64,000 bases of DNA from Gonocerus acuteangulatus (lineage: Eukaryota; Arthropoda; Insecta; Hemiptera; Coreidae): contig OX328124.1 of assembly GCA_946811695.1 (NCBI GenBank), forward strand, positions 87,981,972 through 88,045,971, in the 5' to 3' direction. This document shows positions 34,213 to 45,488 of this stretch, piece by piece. The position numbers and the translations under genes were made by a program. Below the pieces are notes generated by a model. The model searched no databases. It saw only the letters and a list, made by a program, of their open reading frames with translations, and was not told the DNA's origin. Numbering within the stretch: position 1 is the stretch's first letter; each line of letters opens with the position of its first letter.

Positions 34213-34481
34213 TATTTAGAGCCTTCTGCTCAAATTCAGGAACATAAATATGCTTTAGCTCCACCCGATAAACCTATGTAAAGTGCTGTGTAATAGTCTT
34301 CTTTTTCGTACATGGCCACTGCGGATGCGCGAACGCCTCTGTGCATGCCCTAACGCCTCTGCGCATGCCCGAACGTTACTTCGCATGCACGAACGCCACT
34401 GCGCATGCGCGAAGGCCAGCGGAAACTTTTTTGTAACAGTTTTTTCCAGTTTGGTCACTGCTAAAGCATATTTATGCTAAA
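34213..34481 (+). mobile_element. MITE-like repeat with an expanded CG-rich array
   Basis: Same element as 24509-24700. Inverted ends ATAAATATGCTTTAG and CTAAAGCATATTTAT lie at 34244-34258 and 34461-34475. Between them, at about 34318-34415, are about five units of roughly 20 bp of the type GCGCATGC(G/C)CGAACGCC(T/A)CT. The last contains the perfect palindrome TGCGCATGCGC(G) at 34400. Open frames across the array on both strands are repeat translations. Confidence 0.82.
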
Positions 34482-34779
34482 AACAAATAAAAGTTACCTA
34501 AAACCATTTACTTATATTATTCAGATTTCGAAATGTGGTCATTTTTTTTTTTTTTAATTTTGTACAGAAGAAAAGTTAATATTTAAAACATTTTAACAAT
34601 TTATGAATTTTATAGAATGCGCTTTTGATTTCCCGTAAATTTATGCCTCTTTAGAACTCTTAGGCTCAAAAACTAGTTGAACAGTTTTAATTATTGACCT
34701 TATGCTGGTATAATAATAATAATAATAACATTATTATTTTTATTTTAAATTAGTTTATTTAGAATAAATTATAAGTTTG

Positions 34780-34850
<71 letters not shown>

Positions 34851-36849
34851 ATAACCAAATGATTAATGATTCTAATCGAAATTTCAGAATAACCAGTATT
34901 ATCTCGTATTTATATAACAGTAAACTTGTAGCCTACTTATATTTTTTTATTTATATAAGAGTTATAGAAATGCAAGTCACGTCTATTCTGCTGTAGTTAA
35001 ATTGAAATACAACAACTAGTAAGAAGAGGGAAGTGGAGGAAAACCTCGATGGCCATAAGTTCTGTGGATTGCTGCAACCCCGAAATCTTCAGGCAACAAC
35101 TCACAGGCTAAAATCGAGATGGGTAGGCCAACAAATTAACGCAAGGTGGAGAGATTAACGCTGGGATAAATATGCGAAGATCGGATTTTCAGCGCATGTG
35201 CCGTAAATAAAGAGATGAAATTACCATGATAGAGGGTAAATATCTGGTGGAAAACAGTTCTGGACAGAGGCTGGTGGGAGAATGTATAAAACTATTTATG
35301 GCTATTTGTGTTACTTAGTGCATAAGATAGATGTAAATTTAAAGAAACTTAAGGATTATTAAAGATAGTTAAAGATTCTAAGAGAACTTAAGATTAAAGA
35401 GACCCATGACCTCTACGGATCTATTTAATAAAATATAATTACCATGATTAAAAAAAAAATCAAATATTATAATATGATAAATATTACTTAACATTAGTTT
35501 TATTTACATTGCTTATATTAAGTTTGGTTGTATTGTCATTAATACATTTTAATTAAAAAAATGAATTTTTAGTTCTTCTTGATTCATTGATTTTCATTTG
35601 TTCACCGATTTGCAGTTAACTTTGAGTTTTAGAATGTTGTATGGTTATTACTTTCAACAAATTACAGTAGGAAACAATGCCCCTCGTAGTTGAATTGTCA
35701 TAAGAAAAAAGTGACAGATCAAAAATTCTTCTATCGGTAAAGCCATATTAGCTGAATTTCATCAGATTTATCAGGAAAAATATTTTTTCTTAGATTTATA
35801 AATATATTAGACTTAAATAAAGTCCCTTGGCCAAGAAGTTGATAACAAATATTTTTTTGTGACGCCCTAAATATTTGCAATTATTTTTGCGTAGAAAGTG
35901 ATTAGATTTGAATACATTAAATGTCACTAGAGACACGTTATTTGTACTACGCAAAAGCAGGTAGATGTTTTCAAAAAATATAAAATTTCCAGTATACGCA
36001 CGTTTACACATAAGTGCCTATGGACGCATATATAAAAGAAAACAATATTAATTTTTGTTGCATATAAATCTGCCTTAGTAAATTAAATTCTAGGAAACAG
36101 AATCACCTTAAAAAAACGACAACAATTTTCGCATATAATTAATTATTGCAACTAATTTGAAACAAATACCTTATCATGATTCTTGTAATAGAGATCATGG
36201 TTCGTAAATTAGTTCAATAAATGCAAATGTTCAAACTACCAAACTGAGCAAAATTGAATGCAGATTTATGGATATGTAAATCCAAGGATATGCAAATTTA
36301 TGACAGACAGAGGTTGAGCAGTGGGAGATAAATGCAGGTCATTATAGCATAATGCAATGACATCTAAAAACTTTGGTCAAATACCTATATTGGTGAAATC
36401 GTTATTATAGAAAAATAATTGCAATAAATAAGTTTACTACACTCGCTCAATGTTAAACCAACACAGAATTTGTTAAATTAATAAATCAAAATGAATTATT
36501 GAGAAGTGAAAATGAGTTATGACCAGATATTTCATTAGTATATTAAGTAACTTCTTAGTTTGTAGCATTACTATTTTAGTCGGTGCTAATGGCCTAGACA
36601 TTGAAGCGCCGTAAAAAAGAAAAAAACAAAATATTATTTTAGTACTTTCTGAAGGCATTTGGTAGTTGATGTTGCGCTCTTGGCGCAATTTTTCAAAAGT
36701 GTCTTTAAACCTGCAACGACCCTATTTACTTTAAATAACAAAAGTTCGACATGCAGGAAATACGTCGTCCGGGTATGGATTTCCGGACAGTGTGGGTATC
36801 ATAAAAACGAGCATGTAGATACTTTGGTTAGAGGATCAAGATTAAAGGA
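34482..36849. other. AT-rich stretch with a long poly-A run
   Basis: A poly-A run of about 60 bases lies at 34787-34848. The block 35020-35290 is less AT-rich and may be a decayed retroelement (QATTHRLKSRWVGQ in a plus frame), but I cannot place it. Nothing else was recognised. Confidence 0.4.
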
Positions 36850-37155
36850 TCAAGAATGTATGAATCCTTAATGTACAGATCGTGCAATGTGCAACTCATT
36901 GTGAAGCATATTTTGACGAATTGCAGAGCTTATGAACAACTTATAATAGAGCAACACGTGCTGTTATGCTCTATTGATGATATATTAGCCGATGTCCCCA
37001 AACAAATAGCAAGACTTTTTGGAGGACGCAGTACTAATCAGCAAAATTCAATTAATCCAACATTATCTAAAATTATAACTCTTATCATCTACCAAGTTAA
37101 ACGATATTTTGCTTATTTAGAAGGAAGGCTCCTAACAAGATTCAGAGAAAAATAA
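36850..37155 (+). pseudogene. Non-LTR retrotransposon C-terminal relic
   Basis: The plus frame YESLMYRSCNVQLIVKHILT, then NCRAYEQ matches the I/Jockey-type segment (..CxxC..plTVkHILxxC) with the first cysteine pair partly lost. It continues through SIDDILADVP to FAYLEGRLLTRFREK and a stop at 37153-37155. This is the usual C-terminal extension length, and the frame is intact over about 95 codons. Upstream RNase H is not recognisable. Confidence 0.65.
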
Positions 37156-37395
37156 ATATTAGTACTAAGAGAATTATATTATATTATACAGTTTATTAAT
37201 GTGAATGCATGTACATGTCAGCGAATTATTTTCGAGGATTATAACTATCAAAGATTATTCCCTTCATAAAGGCGTAAATGACCTAAAGAGTTGACATGCC
37301 ATTAGAAAAACAAGGGGGAAAAATATCTATGACAAAGAACCAAAACTTTTTTATCATTTTACTAAATTAAATAAAATATTATATATTAAATAATA

Positions 37396-37600
37396 AGAGG
37401 CCCGGAGGCCGTGAGTGTTAAGGCGTGGGCACTTAACACGCCGTGGGTTTGATTCCCACTTTGATGTGGTGGCTTTTCTTTACAAGAATGAAAAAGCATC
37501 AGCCCTATCCTGGCTAAAAAAGGGTGGTAACCTATAGATAACCCGGCCTAAAATTCTTAGTTAATAACAATGGACGTTAAAATTTAAATTTTAAATAATA
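37396..37600 (+). mobile_element. tRNA-derived SINE
   Basis: An A-box-like GGCCGTGAGTGTTAAGGCGT and a B-box GTGGGTTTGATTCCCACTTT form the tRNA-like head. The body has AGCCCTATCCTGGCTA, AAAGGGTGGTAACCTATA and AATGGACGTTAAAATTTAAA, and ends in an ATAATAATA tail. A 3' fragment of the same SINE lies at 41388. Confidence 0.85.
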
Positions 37601-39869
37601 ATACGGCTTTCCTCTAAGCATTAAAGAAATCCCAGTTTTTGATTCCCCCGGATTTCTGTAGAACCTATGAGTGGCACGTTTTGCAGGAACATTCAAGACT
37701 TCGTGAAGAACTATGAGTTTTTTCATAGACAATTTAGAGGCAATAGACAAAAAAAATGCATAGTGTGAAGAAAATTAATTTTATAGACTTGCAGCCTCTC
37801 AGAGTTCAATTTTGAGCATCCCTGCTCTAAAATATACAGGCAATTTATATCTTATTGCCAGCCGAATGATTCCCTCTCTCTTCCTTACGATCTGAGTTCC
37901 TCTGTCACTCATAACATTTCCCATGAACCGGCCTAAGCCTTGCTATTTGTCAATTTTTTCAAGAATCCAGCAATATTCGTCAGCGAAACCTAAGGGCAAG
38001 AGACAGTGAGATTGAGTTACATATTCAGATTATGCTTTATGACTTGCTCCGACCATGAAAGCTGAAATCGTAAGCTGAGAGTGAACGAATCCCTGAATCG
38101 CTAAATGGTTGCCTTTGAGGGAGCTGGAGTGTTTGCTAAGGGAAGGCTCGGCGGGTTTATTGTGAATAATTCCAGACCAGTTCCAAAGCTCTTGGAGCGG
38201 ATAATTTCCAGTTTGTTTTTAATTTTTCACTATTTTAGGGAGTGGATTAGTCTCCATTATATAGGCTCTCTTCAAATTCTTCATGACTTTAAGAATATTT
38301 GATGAATCAAGCATATTCAGGGAAAGTAAATGGGGTGTTTTTCGTTTAATGCCTCCATCTCTAACCTAGTAAAAAATTAACTCATTTTGAATGACGTAGT
38401 AAATATAATAACATATAACTTATGCTCTATTATTTTACTTATATTGGTTAGGGTTCATTCAAGTTAATTGATTTGAAAGATATAAGAAGTAGTACATTGA
38501 TCGATTCCCAACATTTCTGAATTTATGAGGAGAGGCAGGAATGAAAACTACGACCTGCTTCACTGAATACTGAAAGACTTTTTTTTTCTTTTTCTTTAAC
38601 AGATCCGAAAACATACACCATGTATTACAATTTAGGCATTACCCGTACTGACACTCGCATTAAAACATTTGACAATTACTTTGATTAAATTATGGGAAAA
38701 ATTTCATTTCGATTTTTTGGATTTGGAACACATGGAAAATATCATGTATAGATTATCTCTTGACCGGTTACAGATATCGCTTGATGCTTAATCCGGTTTA
38801 ATGTTTACTTAATTTTCGTCGGGATCATATTTTTGGACAGAACGGCGTTTGTCTCCAGCGATGGTACTCCTCCTTACTTCATCCTGGAATATTTCGATAG
38901 ATTCATCTCCATCTAGCCAGATTTGTTTCTTTCTCGGTGGTTGCTGAGGTAATGACCATCGAAATATTCAAGGAAGAAGTGAGGAGGAAAAAATAAAATT
39001 ACATAATAATGCTAAAACCATAATAATTAAAATGTTTTAATTGTTCACCATTAGATTGTTATATTTATTCCGAAATAACGAATCAACAACTGAATGTTTG
39101 TAGAGAAAATGAATAAATCTCAGTTTGCAATTGAATAAGATGGCAGGAACTATAAAAAATGCATTATGCTATTCTTTTAAGGCTGTCCTTTTATATCATA
39201 CGCCCCACATAAAATAAGATGCCCATAAAAAAGGTGTAAGTTATCTAAGTACTCTGCTCCGGTCTTTCTTCCTAAGGTAAACGAACATAGACCAACAGTA
39301 ATACCTTCTTTCTGCTTTATTATACCATTATTTTAGTCAATGTCTTTCTGTGGATTCTCCATATATAGCTGAGGGCCATCTTAGAGGATAAGTGTCTTTT
39401 TTATGCCATTATGCATTTATAGTACATATTCCCTGACCTAAGTCACATAATATCTTCATAATATTATATTCATATTCTTCTAAGGGAAATAAAACAGCAA
39501 TATTTCATATTTCAGTATCGTTAATACTTATTATTATATATTTTTTCGAATATTATATCTTCGTAAATTGACAAATATTTCTCTTATTAATTTTATCTGA
39601 AAGAAATAGGGGGTAGACCCTGTGCAAGTCTACTACATTTATTAAAATCTGTTAATTTAAAATTTTTAATTGATTAATTTATTGTTATTAGGTATAAAGG
39701 TTTCAGGTATAAATAAAAGAATTAAAAGGTTGCTCCAGAAGCCCTCTTGGCGAATCCTAGGATTAAAAAGTTCTCCTTATAAACACGACTAAGTGATGGG
39801 AAACATACAATTGTTTCATCTTCTTCTTCCTTTGTTTTCATTTTCATTATATTTTATATGAAATATTTT
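37601..39869. other. Unrecognised AT-rich stretch with one strong hairpin
   Basis: Apart from the hairpin at 38867-38987, annotated separately, no gene or repeat is supported. Confidence 0.4.
38867..38987. repeat. 31-bp imperfect inverted repeat (hairpin)
   Basis: CCTTACTTCATCCTGGAATA...TTCGAT at about 38868-38898 faces ATCGAAATATTCAAGGAAGA...GAGGAGG at 38958-38987. About 28 of 31 positions pair, and the loop is 59 bases. It is not part of any other repeat recognised here. It could be a small MITE, a hairpin RNA precursor or chance. Confidence 0.7.
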
Positions 39870-40599
39870 AACGCGGTTCCTTCCTCCCTTCATAGGGAGA
39901 AACTCGCTTATGAGGTTGACCTTATGACGAAAATCCGGAAGCGCCAACTAGAAGTTTTCACCAATTCAGTGTGGGTATTCAGAAACGATTGATTCATTTA
40001 AAAATTGTTCCAGATGTTCGACATTCATCTAATCTAGAATATTTAAAAATTTGTTGCGTTTAGAGGTAAGGAAGTATTAGAAAGAAACAAAAAAAGAAAA
40101 GATAGAAAAAGCTTTCGGATCTTTGGATTTCGAAAATGGTTTAAAAATCGTGGTGTGTGGATGGTAAATATTAGAAAGCCCAACAAAGATTCTACAAAAA
40201 TTATTATAATGAACTTTTCGATGGGGCGAAGTCAATCAGAGACATAAGCGCTTAAGGCTTCGGAATTTTGAGTTTTGTTCTTTTCGATGGGTTTCTGTCT
40301 CTGTTTACCTAACTTTTTAAGTAATTGTTGTTGTTATTTTTTTTTACATTTAACAGTAAAATAAGTATTTTGGTTAAACAATGTAAGAAAATGAGCAAAA
40401 ACGTTATAGCGTTTCAAAGAGCAAACGTTGAGGAAAAGAGCGTAGCAATTTTAGTCATTTCCACTTAGGATACGATCGGTTTTCTGCTGTGGAGCTTAAA
40501 CTTTTATATTACTTCTCGCTGAAATTTTATTTTACATTTTACCAATCTAGGGATATGAACGGAACCGCGCTGAGATGACGCAGTTCCTGCGAGTTGGAC
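39870..40599 (+). mobile_element. Family-1 element, short form without AT array
   Basis: 5' end ACGCGGTTCCTTCCTCCC, leader CGGAAGCGCCAACTAGAAG, and subterminal GGAACCGCGCT at about 40561, followed by the hairpin CGCAGTTCCTGCG and GTTGGAC. Internal landmarks include AAATCGTGGTGTGTGGATGG and AATCAGAGACATAAGCGCTT. The AT array and the TTTGTCTGTTCG segment are deleted, leaving 730 bp. Confidence 0.8.
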
Positions 40600-40726
40600 G
40601 TTTTATATATTGTACTTACTTTTTCAATACAAACTACTATTTGTACTGTATCCCATGTAAGGAAGGAACGCATAGTACTGAACAGTCTCACGACTTAATC
40701 CTACGCCTTAGTGGTGTTATATATAT

Positions 40727-40735
40727 AAGCACTCC

Positions 40736-40791
<56 letters not shown>

Positions 40792-40798
40792 AGTGCTT
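40727..40798. repeat. AT array at the centre of a short palindrome
   Basis: AAGCACTCCTA at 40727-40737 faces TAGGAGTGCTT at 40788-40798, exactly inverted, around about 25 AT units. No longer homology outside the arms was seen. Confidence 0.85.
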
Positions 40799-40799
40799 A

Positions 40800-41387
40800 G
40801 AAAAGTCACTCTGATTAGACACAGTATAAATGACATTTAGTGTAACTGCCCATAAGAAAAGGCAACGGTTAGCAGCATGTTCATAGTTTTTTTTCCTTGC
40901 AAAGTGGTCTTTAATAAAGGGAAGATAAAAAAGAAGATAGTAGATAGCAAATGATGCTCTGAAGAAAGAGATATATTGCCTGAAGCTCCATCAATCTCAG
41001 TAGCTAAGAGTAGCCCTTCATGGAGATCTGGTCTCAGGGTTTGCATGCTCAGGGCCTCAGATCAGCCTTTTCGCTTCTTTTACACCTCAAGAAATCTACC
41101 AAGTGCGACCAGTAAACTAATAAACGTTGAATACTTTTGGATTTTTTGAAGAAAATTTAATACATTATTTAATAAATCTGTAAACGAATTTACTCAATTA
41201 AAGATGAAAGTTGTAAACAAAGTTACTGAAAGAATAAATAGTTAGAAATCTTATCTATTACTGAGGAATCACGAATTAATAATTGATCGACATGTTAATA
41301 AATAAGTTTCCTATGGGCAAATAAGGAGAAACAAGCGCCTATGACGCCGAACCGAAGACTTACTTATATTTTGTATGTTATTTTTTA
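40800..41387. other. Unrecognised stretch
   Basis: A 69-codon open frame on the minus strand at 40837-41046 has no recognisable motif. No repeat identified. Confidence 0.4.
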
Positions 41388-41510
41388 AAGAAGAGGCATC
41401 AACCCTATCCTGGCTAGAAAAGGGTGGTAACCTATAAATGACCTGTCGTAAATTTAGTTGTCAATAATAAACGGCCGTTAAAATTTAAATAAATAATAAT
41501 TATATAAATA
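41388..41510 (+). mobile_element. SINE 3' fragment
   Basis: GGCATCAACCCTATCCTGGC, AAAGGGTGGTAACCTATAAA and ACGGCCGTTAAAATTTAAAT match the body and tail of the 37396 SINE. The tRNA-like head is missing, so this copy is 5'-truncated. Confidence 0.85.
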
Positions 41511-41958
41511 TATATTATTTGAATGATGACCCAAAATATATCTGAATTGTTTCAAATCATTGGAGGCTTGTGGTCCAGTGAAGCAGTAACCATTTGTTCA
41601 AATTACTTTATTTAATAATCCGGCATATTTCGTGCCTTGGGCGCAGCTCTTGATGGGCACTTCTACATCAAAATATGTATTTGTACACCCAAATATAAAC
41701 CAAGTTATTTATGTAAGTTGAAGTTGAGCGTGGGGAATTTATAACTTTGACGTTTCGAATCAGTTTACGTTTATCTGCTGGCGTCTTAAATTAAGTCATG
41801 TTATGGTCTACTTTGATATTAATAATTTTATGCTATGGTCCATGACTTATTGTCTGGACAAGTCAGATTCACACAGATTCAGTGAAACCAATTATAAAAT
41901 TCTTACTTGGATTTAACGTTTTACTCTCAATTTCCTTTAATTATGGGCAACTATAATA
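41511..41958. other. Unrecognised spacer
   Basis: A segment near 41630-41680 (GCATATTTCGTGCCTTGGGC) resembles ribozyme-bearing retroelement ends but lacks the core bases on either strand. Nothing else was seen. Confidence 0.4.
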
Positions 41959-42312
41959 TCAGGCTGTACCGTATGAAATGTCAGTTTTGGACTTGCCGAT
42001 TACCTTGAAATGTCTTGAAACTGTCGTGGCTCCTACTCCGAGTTCTTTGGCATATTCCCTAGGTCTTTTTGTGGGAGAAGCTTCAACCCTTTCTTTCAGG
42101 TGGTCATTGTCAAGCTTGGTTTCTGACCTTCCTCGCTCCTCGTTGTCAAGGCCAAAATGTCCACTTCGAGACCTGGAAAACAACCGGTAAACAGTTCGTT
42201 CATTCACCGTTCCCTCCCCGAACGCCGTGTTAATGTTCATACACGTCTCAGCAGCGCTATGACCGAGCTTAAATTCATAACGAAAAATAATACGGATTTC
42301 CGTTGAAGACAT
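41959..42312 (-). pseudogene. mariner transposase N-terminal domain, C-terminally deleted
   Basis: The frame starts MSSTEIRIIFRYEFKLGHSA and reads TAFGEGTVNERTVYRLFSRS, SGHFGLDNEERGR and GVGATTVSRHFKVIGK. This is the two helix-turn-helix DNA-binding region of mariner-family transposases (first ~110 residues; the family usually has about 340-350). It ends DISYGTA with a stop supplied by the 3' terminal inverted repeat. The DDD catalytic domain is absent. If transcribed, the product could bind ends but not cut. The ATG context is normal, but the leader is split by a 1.5-kb insertion. Confidence 0.85.
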
Positions 42313-42330
42313 AATTTACGTTTTATTTTT

Positions 42331-43873
42331 AGCGCGGTTCCTCCCTCCCCCATAGGGAGGAACCCCGCTTATAAGGTTGATACAATGAAACGATCCGGAA
42401 GTGCCGACTAGAAAATTTTGCGTTTCAGAACCCCTAGAAACCGAAAATAACGGTGGTTCAAATTTGTATATATATATATATATATATGTATATATTTATA
42501 TATATATATATTTGTCTGTTCGCTCTCTAAATAGAAGACGAATGGTCCGATTTTGATGAAACTTGGTACAAAAATCTGTCGTCCAATTTGAAAGGTCAAG
42601 TTCGTTAACCAGCAAAATCTGCCCACTGGAAGATGGCGTTTGGGGCGAAATTCGCGCAGAAAAAATCGTAACGCTTACGTTTTTGAGTTCATAAGCTTGT
42701 AAGTACTCGTTTTATAGGCTTCTTGGGCTAGGAAAACGAATGAAACCATTTTCAAGGCGATAGCTTTAACCGTTGTTGAGAAAATTGGAAAAATAGTTTT
42801 TGAATACCGTTTTTGGTTTGGGTACTTAGAATAACGGGATTCAGTTGAAACATTATCTGCATGTTCTACTTTCATTAAAACTAGTATGTTGAAAGTTATG
42901 TTACGTTTGGAGTTAAGGAAGGGTTAGAATAAAATATTTTATGAACAGACATGAAAAGTTTTGGAAACTTCGTATACTTTCATTAATATCTCGAACACGG
43001 TTGGGAAATCGTGGTAAGTGGATTGAAACTATTTGAAAGCTTACTAAATTCTCTACAAAAATGATTCTAAAACTATTTTTGATTAGGTTATGACAATCGG
43101 AGAAATAAGTGCTTAAAACTTCAAATATGTCTGTTTTGTTCTTATGAACGGGTTTTTGTCGTTCTTTTTGTCTCTTTCCCTTGGTTTTTTATTGCTTTTT
43201 ATTGTTGTAATTTCTTATGTTGTATTTGTAAGGAAAATGTATGTGTGTGTAAAACAGGATAGGTAAAATGAGACCAATTTTCTGTTGTCAGAAATAATAA
43301 AAAGTTTTGGGAACTTCGTATAATTTCTTAATATCTCGAAAACGGTTGAAAATCTTGGGAAGCGAAAGGTTACCATTCGAAAGCTTACTAAATGGTCTAC
43401 AAGAATGGTTTTAAAGAAAGTTTTGAATAAGCGATGTCAATCGGAGAAATAAGTGCTTAAAACTTTTAAGTAATTGATTTCGCTTATTCGAACTTTTCTT
43501 TTTGTCTGTTTTATTCCTTGTTATTTTTAAATTGCTTATAGTCAGATAATGTATTTGACAATAAAACAGATTAAGTAAAATAAGAAGATCAATTTATTGT
43601 TAGAAATGTAGCGTTTAAAGAGAGAGATCCCAAGGCTTTCCAAATGCCTCTGAGCGGAGGCCTTTCTGCCCGACTTATGGGAGAGCTGACCCATACAGGT
43701 ATGATTGTAAATCAACAAAGACCTTTCAAGACTGGTTTGTTTGAGATTTCATTTGGATAGCTGTTTCGCTATTGATCTAAACAAAGTAATAACTTTTTCT
43801 ATTCTATGCCTTCATAAACACTAGAGATAAGAACGGAACCGCGCTAAGATGACGCAGTTCCTGCGAATCGGAC
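42331..43873 (+). mobile_element. Family-1 Helentron/HINE-like element, full length
   Basis: 5' AGCGCGGTTCCTCCCTCC, a leader with GTGCCGACTAGAAAATTT and ACCGAAAATAACGGTGG, and an AT-rich array at about 42467-42511. Then come TTTGTCTGTTCGCTCTC, GGTCCGATTTTGATGAAAC and AAGTTCGTTAACCAGC, then two diverged internal copies of a block with AAAGTTTTGG-AACTTCGTA (about 42953 and 43290). Subterminal GGAACCGCGCT at about 43834 is followed by the hairpin CGCAGTTCCTGCG and GGAC, then a T run. Inserted between T-rich flanks in the mariner leader. No Rep/helicase frame is present, so mobilisation would need an autonomous partner. Confidence 0.82.
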
Positions 43874-44053
43874 TTTTTTTCTCAGAGGATCGTTCTCACA
43901 ACTCAGTACGCAAATTACTAATTAAATGATAGGAATAAGAGAGCATTAATTCTATATGAATAACAATGATTTTTGTAAATAATAAAATAAAAAAGAGAAA
44001 GGATTAAATCACAAAGTAAACAAAACTGACATTTCATACTGTACAGCCTGATA

Positions 44054-45329
44054 ACTGACATACAATTTAAACTTAGTCCTACGTTGTTAGGAAGTACTCT
44101 CGTCATCAAGTACTCTTCTATCTATCTAGGCTGTCGTAAAGTTAGCTATCTGCAAGGCAAATGGTCTGTGTTGTTCTTTCGATGAAATTCGTGACAAAAA
44201 TCATAGGTACGAAGACAACCGAAGAGATAAGAGGAAGGCTCAATAGGATTGCTTAGGTATGGGAACTATTTATGTTATTTGGGGATTTTGCAGAATGACC
44301 TTTTCTTGTAATTTTATCTTATTTGCCTTGAAATGCAGTTCCCTTCGTGTTGGATTCAAAAGTAATTGTAAAGATTCTAATCTTTGAGTGCTGATGCTCC
44401 TGGTATCGAGATAAGAAGGTTCTGTTCGCCCCTAATGGGCACTAAGGGGAAAGTGAGGCTGCCAAAACAGCACTATGATAATTCCTTACAGTAATGTCTA
44501 GCACTAGAGCCCTTTTATCTCTAGAATTATCAGATAACAGTAGAGGATCTACTTCTTCCATCTGACAAGGACAGTATGTGTTTTCTGTCCATGTACGTAG
44601 TTATATGTTCGCATGTATAATATTAAGAATGGTGAACAGTAATAACTGAGCCTAATAAATCATCTCATTGAAAGTGGTGAACGATATTGAACATCTTGGC
44701 GATTCTCTCTGGTTCCTGGTATATTCCTTATACATGGGCGACAGTAATCCAGAAATATTTTCAATCTATAGGAGCCAGTTATCTAAGCTAAAAATTCTCA
44801 ATAGCAAACAAACAAACTGAAAATGATAAACATCCTAACTCACGTAAACGTTTTGCAATTAGCTCCTCAAGTGTTGGTGAGTTTATGCATAAACGAATCA
44901 AAGCAGGATTAAAAAAGAAAGAAAAAAAGGCCCTTTGGCATATACATAGTTCTTCCTTCGTTTCCGAGAAAAACGTAAAACACACAATTGAGGAAAGGCA
45001 TTCTTCTATAATGCCTTTATAAAAAACATTAAAAGTATATGTTTTATCTTCTATCCCTCTACCCCCTCTCTAGAAAACCAGAGGAAATCTTCTTGGTCGA
45101 AAAATTAACTAACTCCGTATAAAGCAGCACGTTAAAAATAATTTCAAATAGCTACTTTCCTTTGGAGGGATGTGCTAAAGCACACACAAAAAGAATTTCA
45201 ATTCTTAATAAAAATAAATTTTAAATTCTTAAAACATAATTATAAAATACAATTTCTTCCTCTAATAATTCATACTCATTATTTTGCTGTTCAATGGTTC
45301 ATTTCCAGCGGCTGTTTCTTTGTCGTTTT
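44054..45329. other. Unrecognised AT-rich stretch
   Basis: No domain or paired ends. A short CTTTCCTTTGGAGGGATGTG near 45154 resembles a decayed family-2 5' end. Confidence 0.4.
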
Positions 45330-45448
45330 AGCACTTTCCTCCGAAGGAAAGTAGCTATTGAGGTTGGACTCATGACGGAATTTTTGAAAAATGTCTTCAA
45401 ATCTTTATCGATCCTACCTAGTAGACACCGAAAATGACCCCCATTAAA

Positions 45449-45488
<40 letters not shown>

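Larger units (their letters stand above)
41959..44051 (-). mobile_element. mariner deletion derivative carrying a family-1 insertion
   Basis: Inverted ends TCAGGCTGTAC(C/A)GTATGA, continuing for nearly 30 bp, lie at 41959 and 44051, flanked by TA at 41957-41958 and 44052-44053. On the minus strand the order is 5' end, leader, family-1 element (42331-43873), ATG at 42312, 117 codons of transposase, then directly the 3' inverted end. The whole central and C-terminal transposase region is deleted. Without the insertion it would be about 550 bp. Confidence 0.9.

Noticed and set aside
35020..35290. Retrotransposon-like frame with QATTHRLKSRWVGQ
   Set aside because: Several stops and no catalytic or zinc motif, so it could not be placed in any family with confidence.
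41630..41680. Possible fourth hammerhead ribozyme (minus strand)
   Set aside because: GGCACGAAAT and a stem-II-like GCCCAAGGC are present, but the core CTGANGA reads ATCAAGA and the cleavage position would be G. At best a decayed motif.
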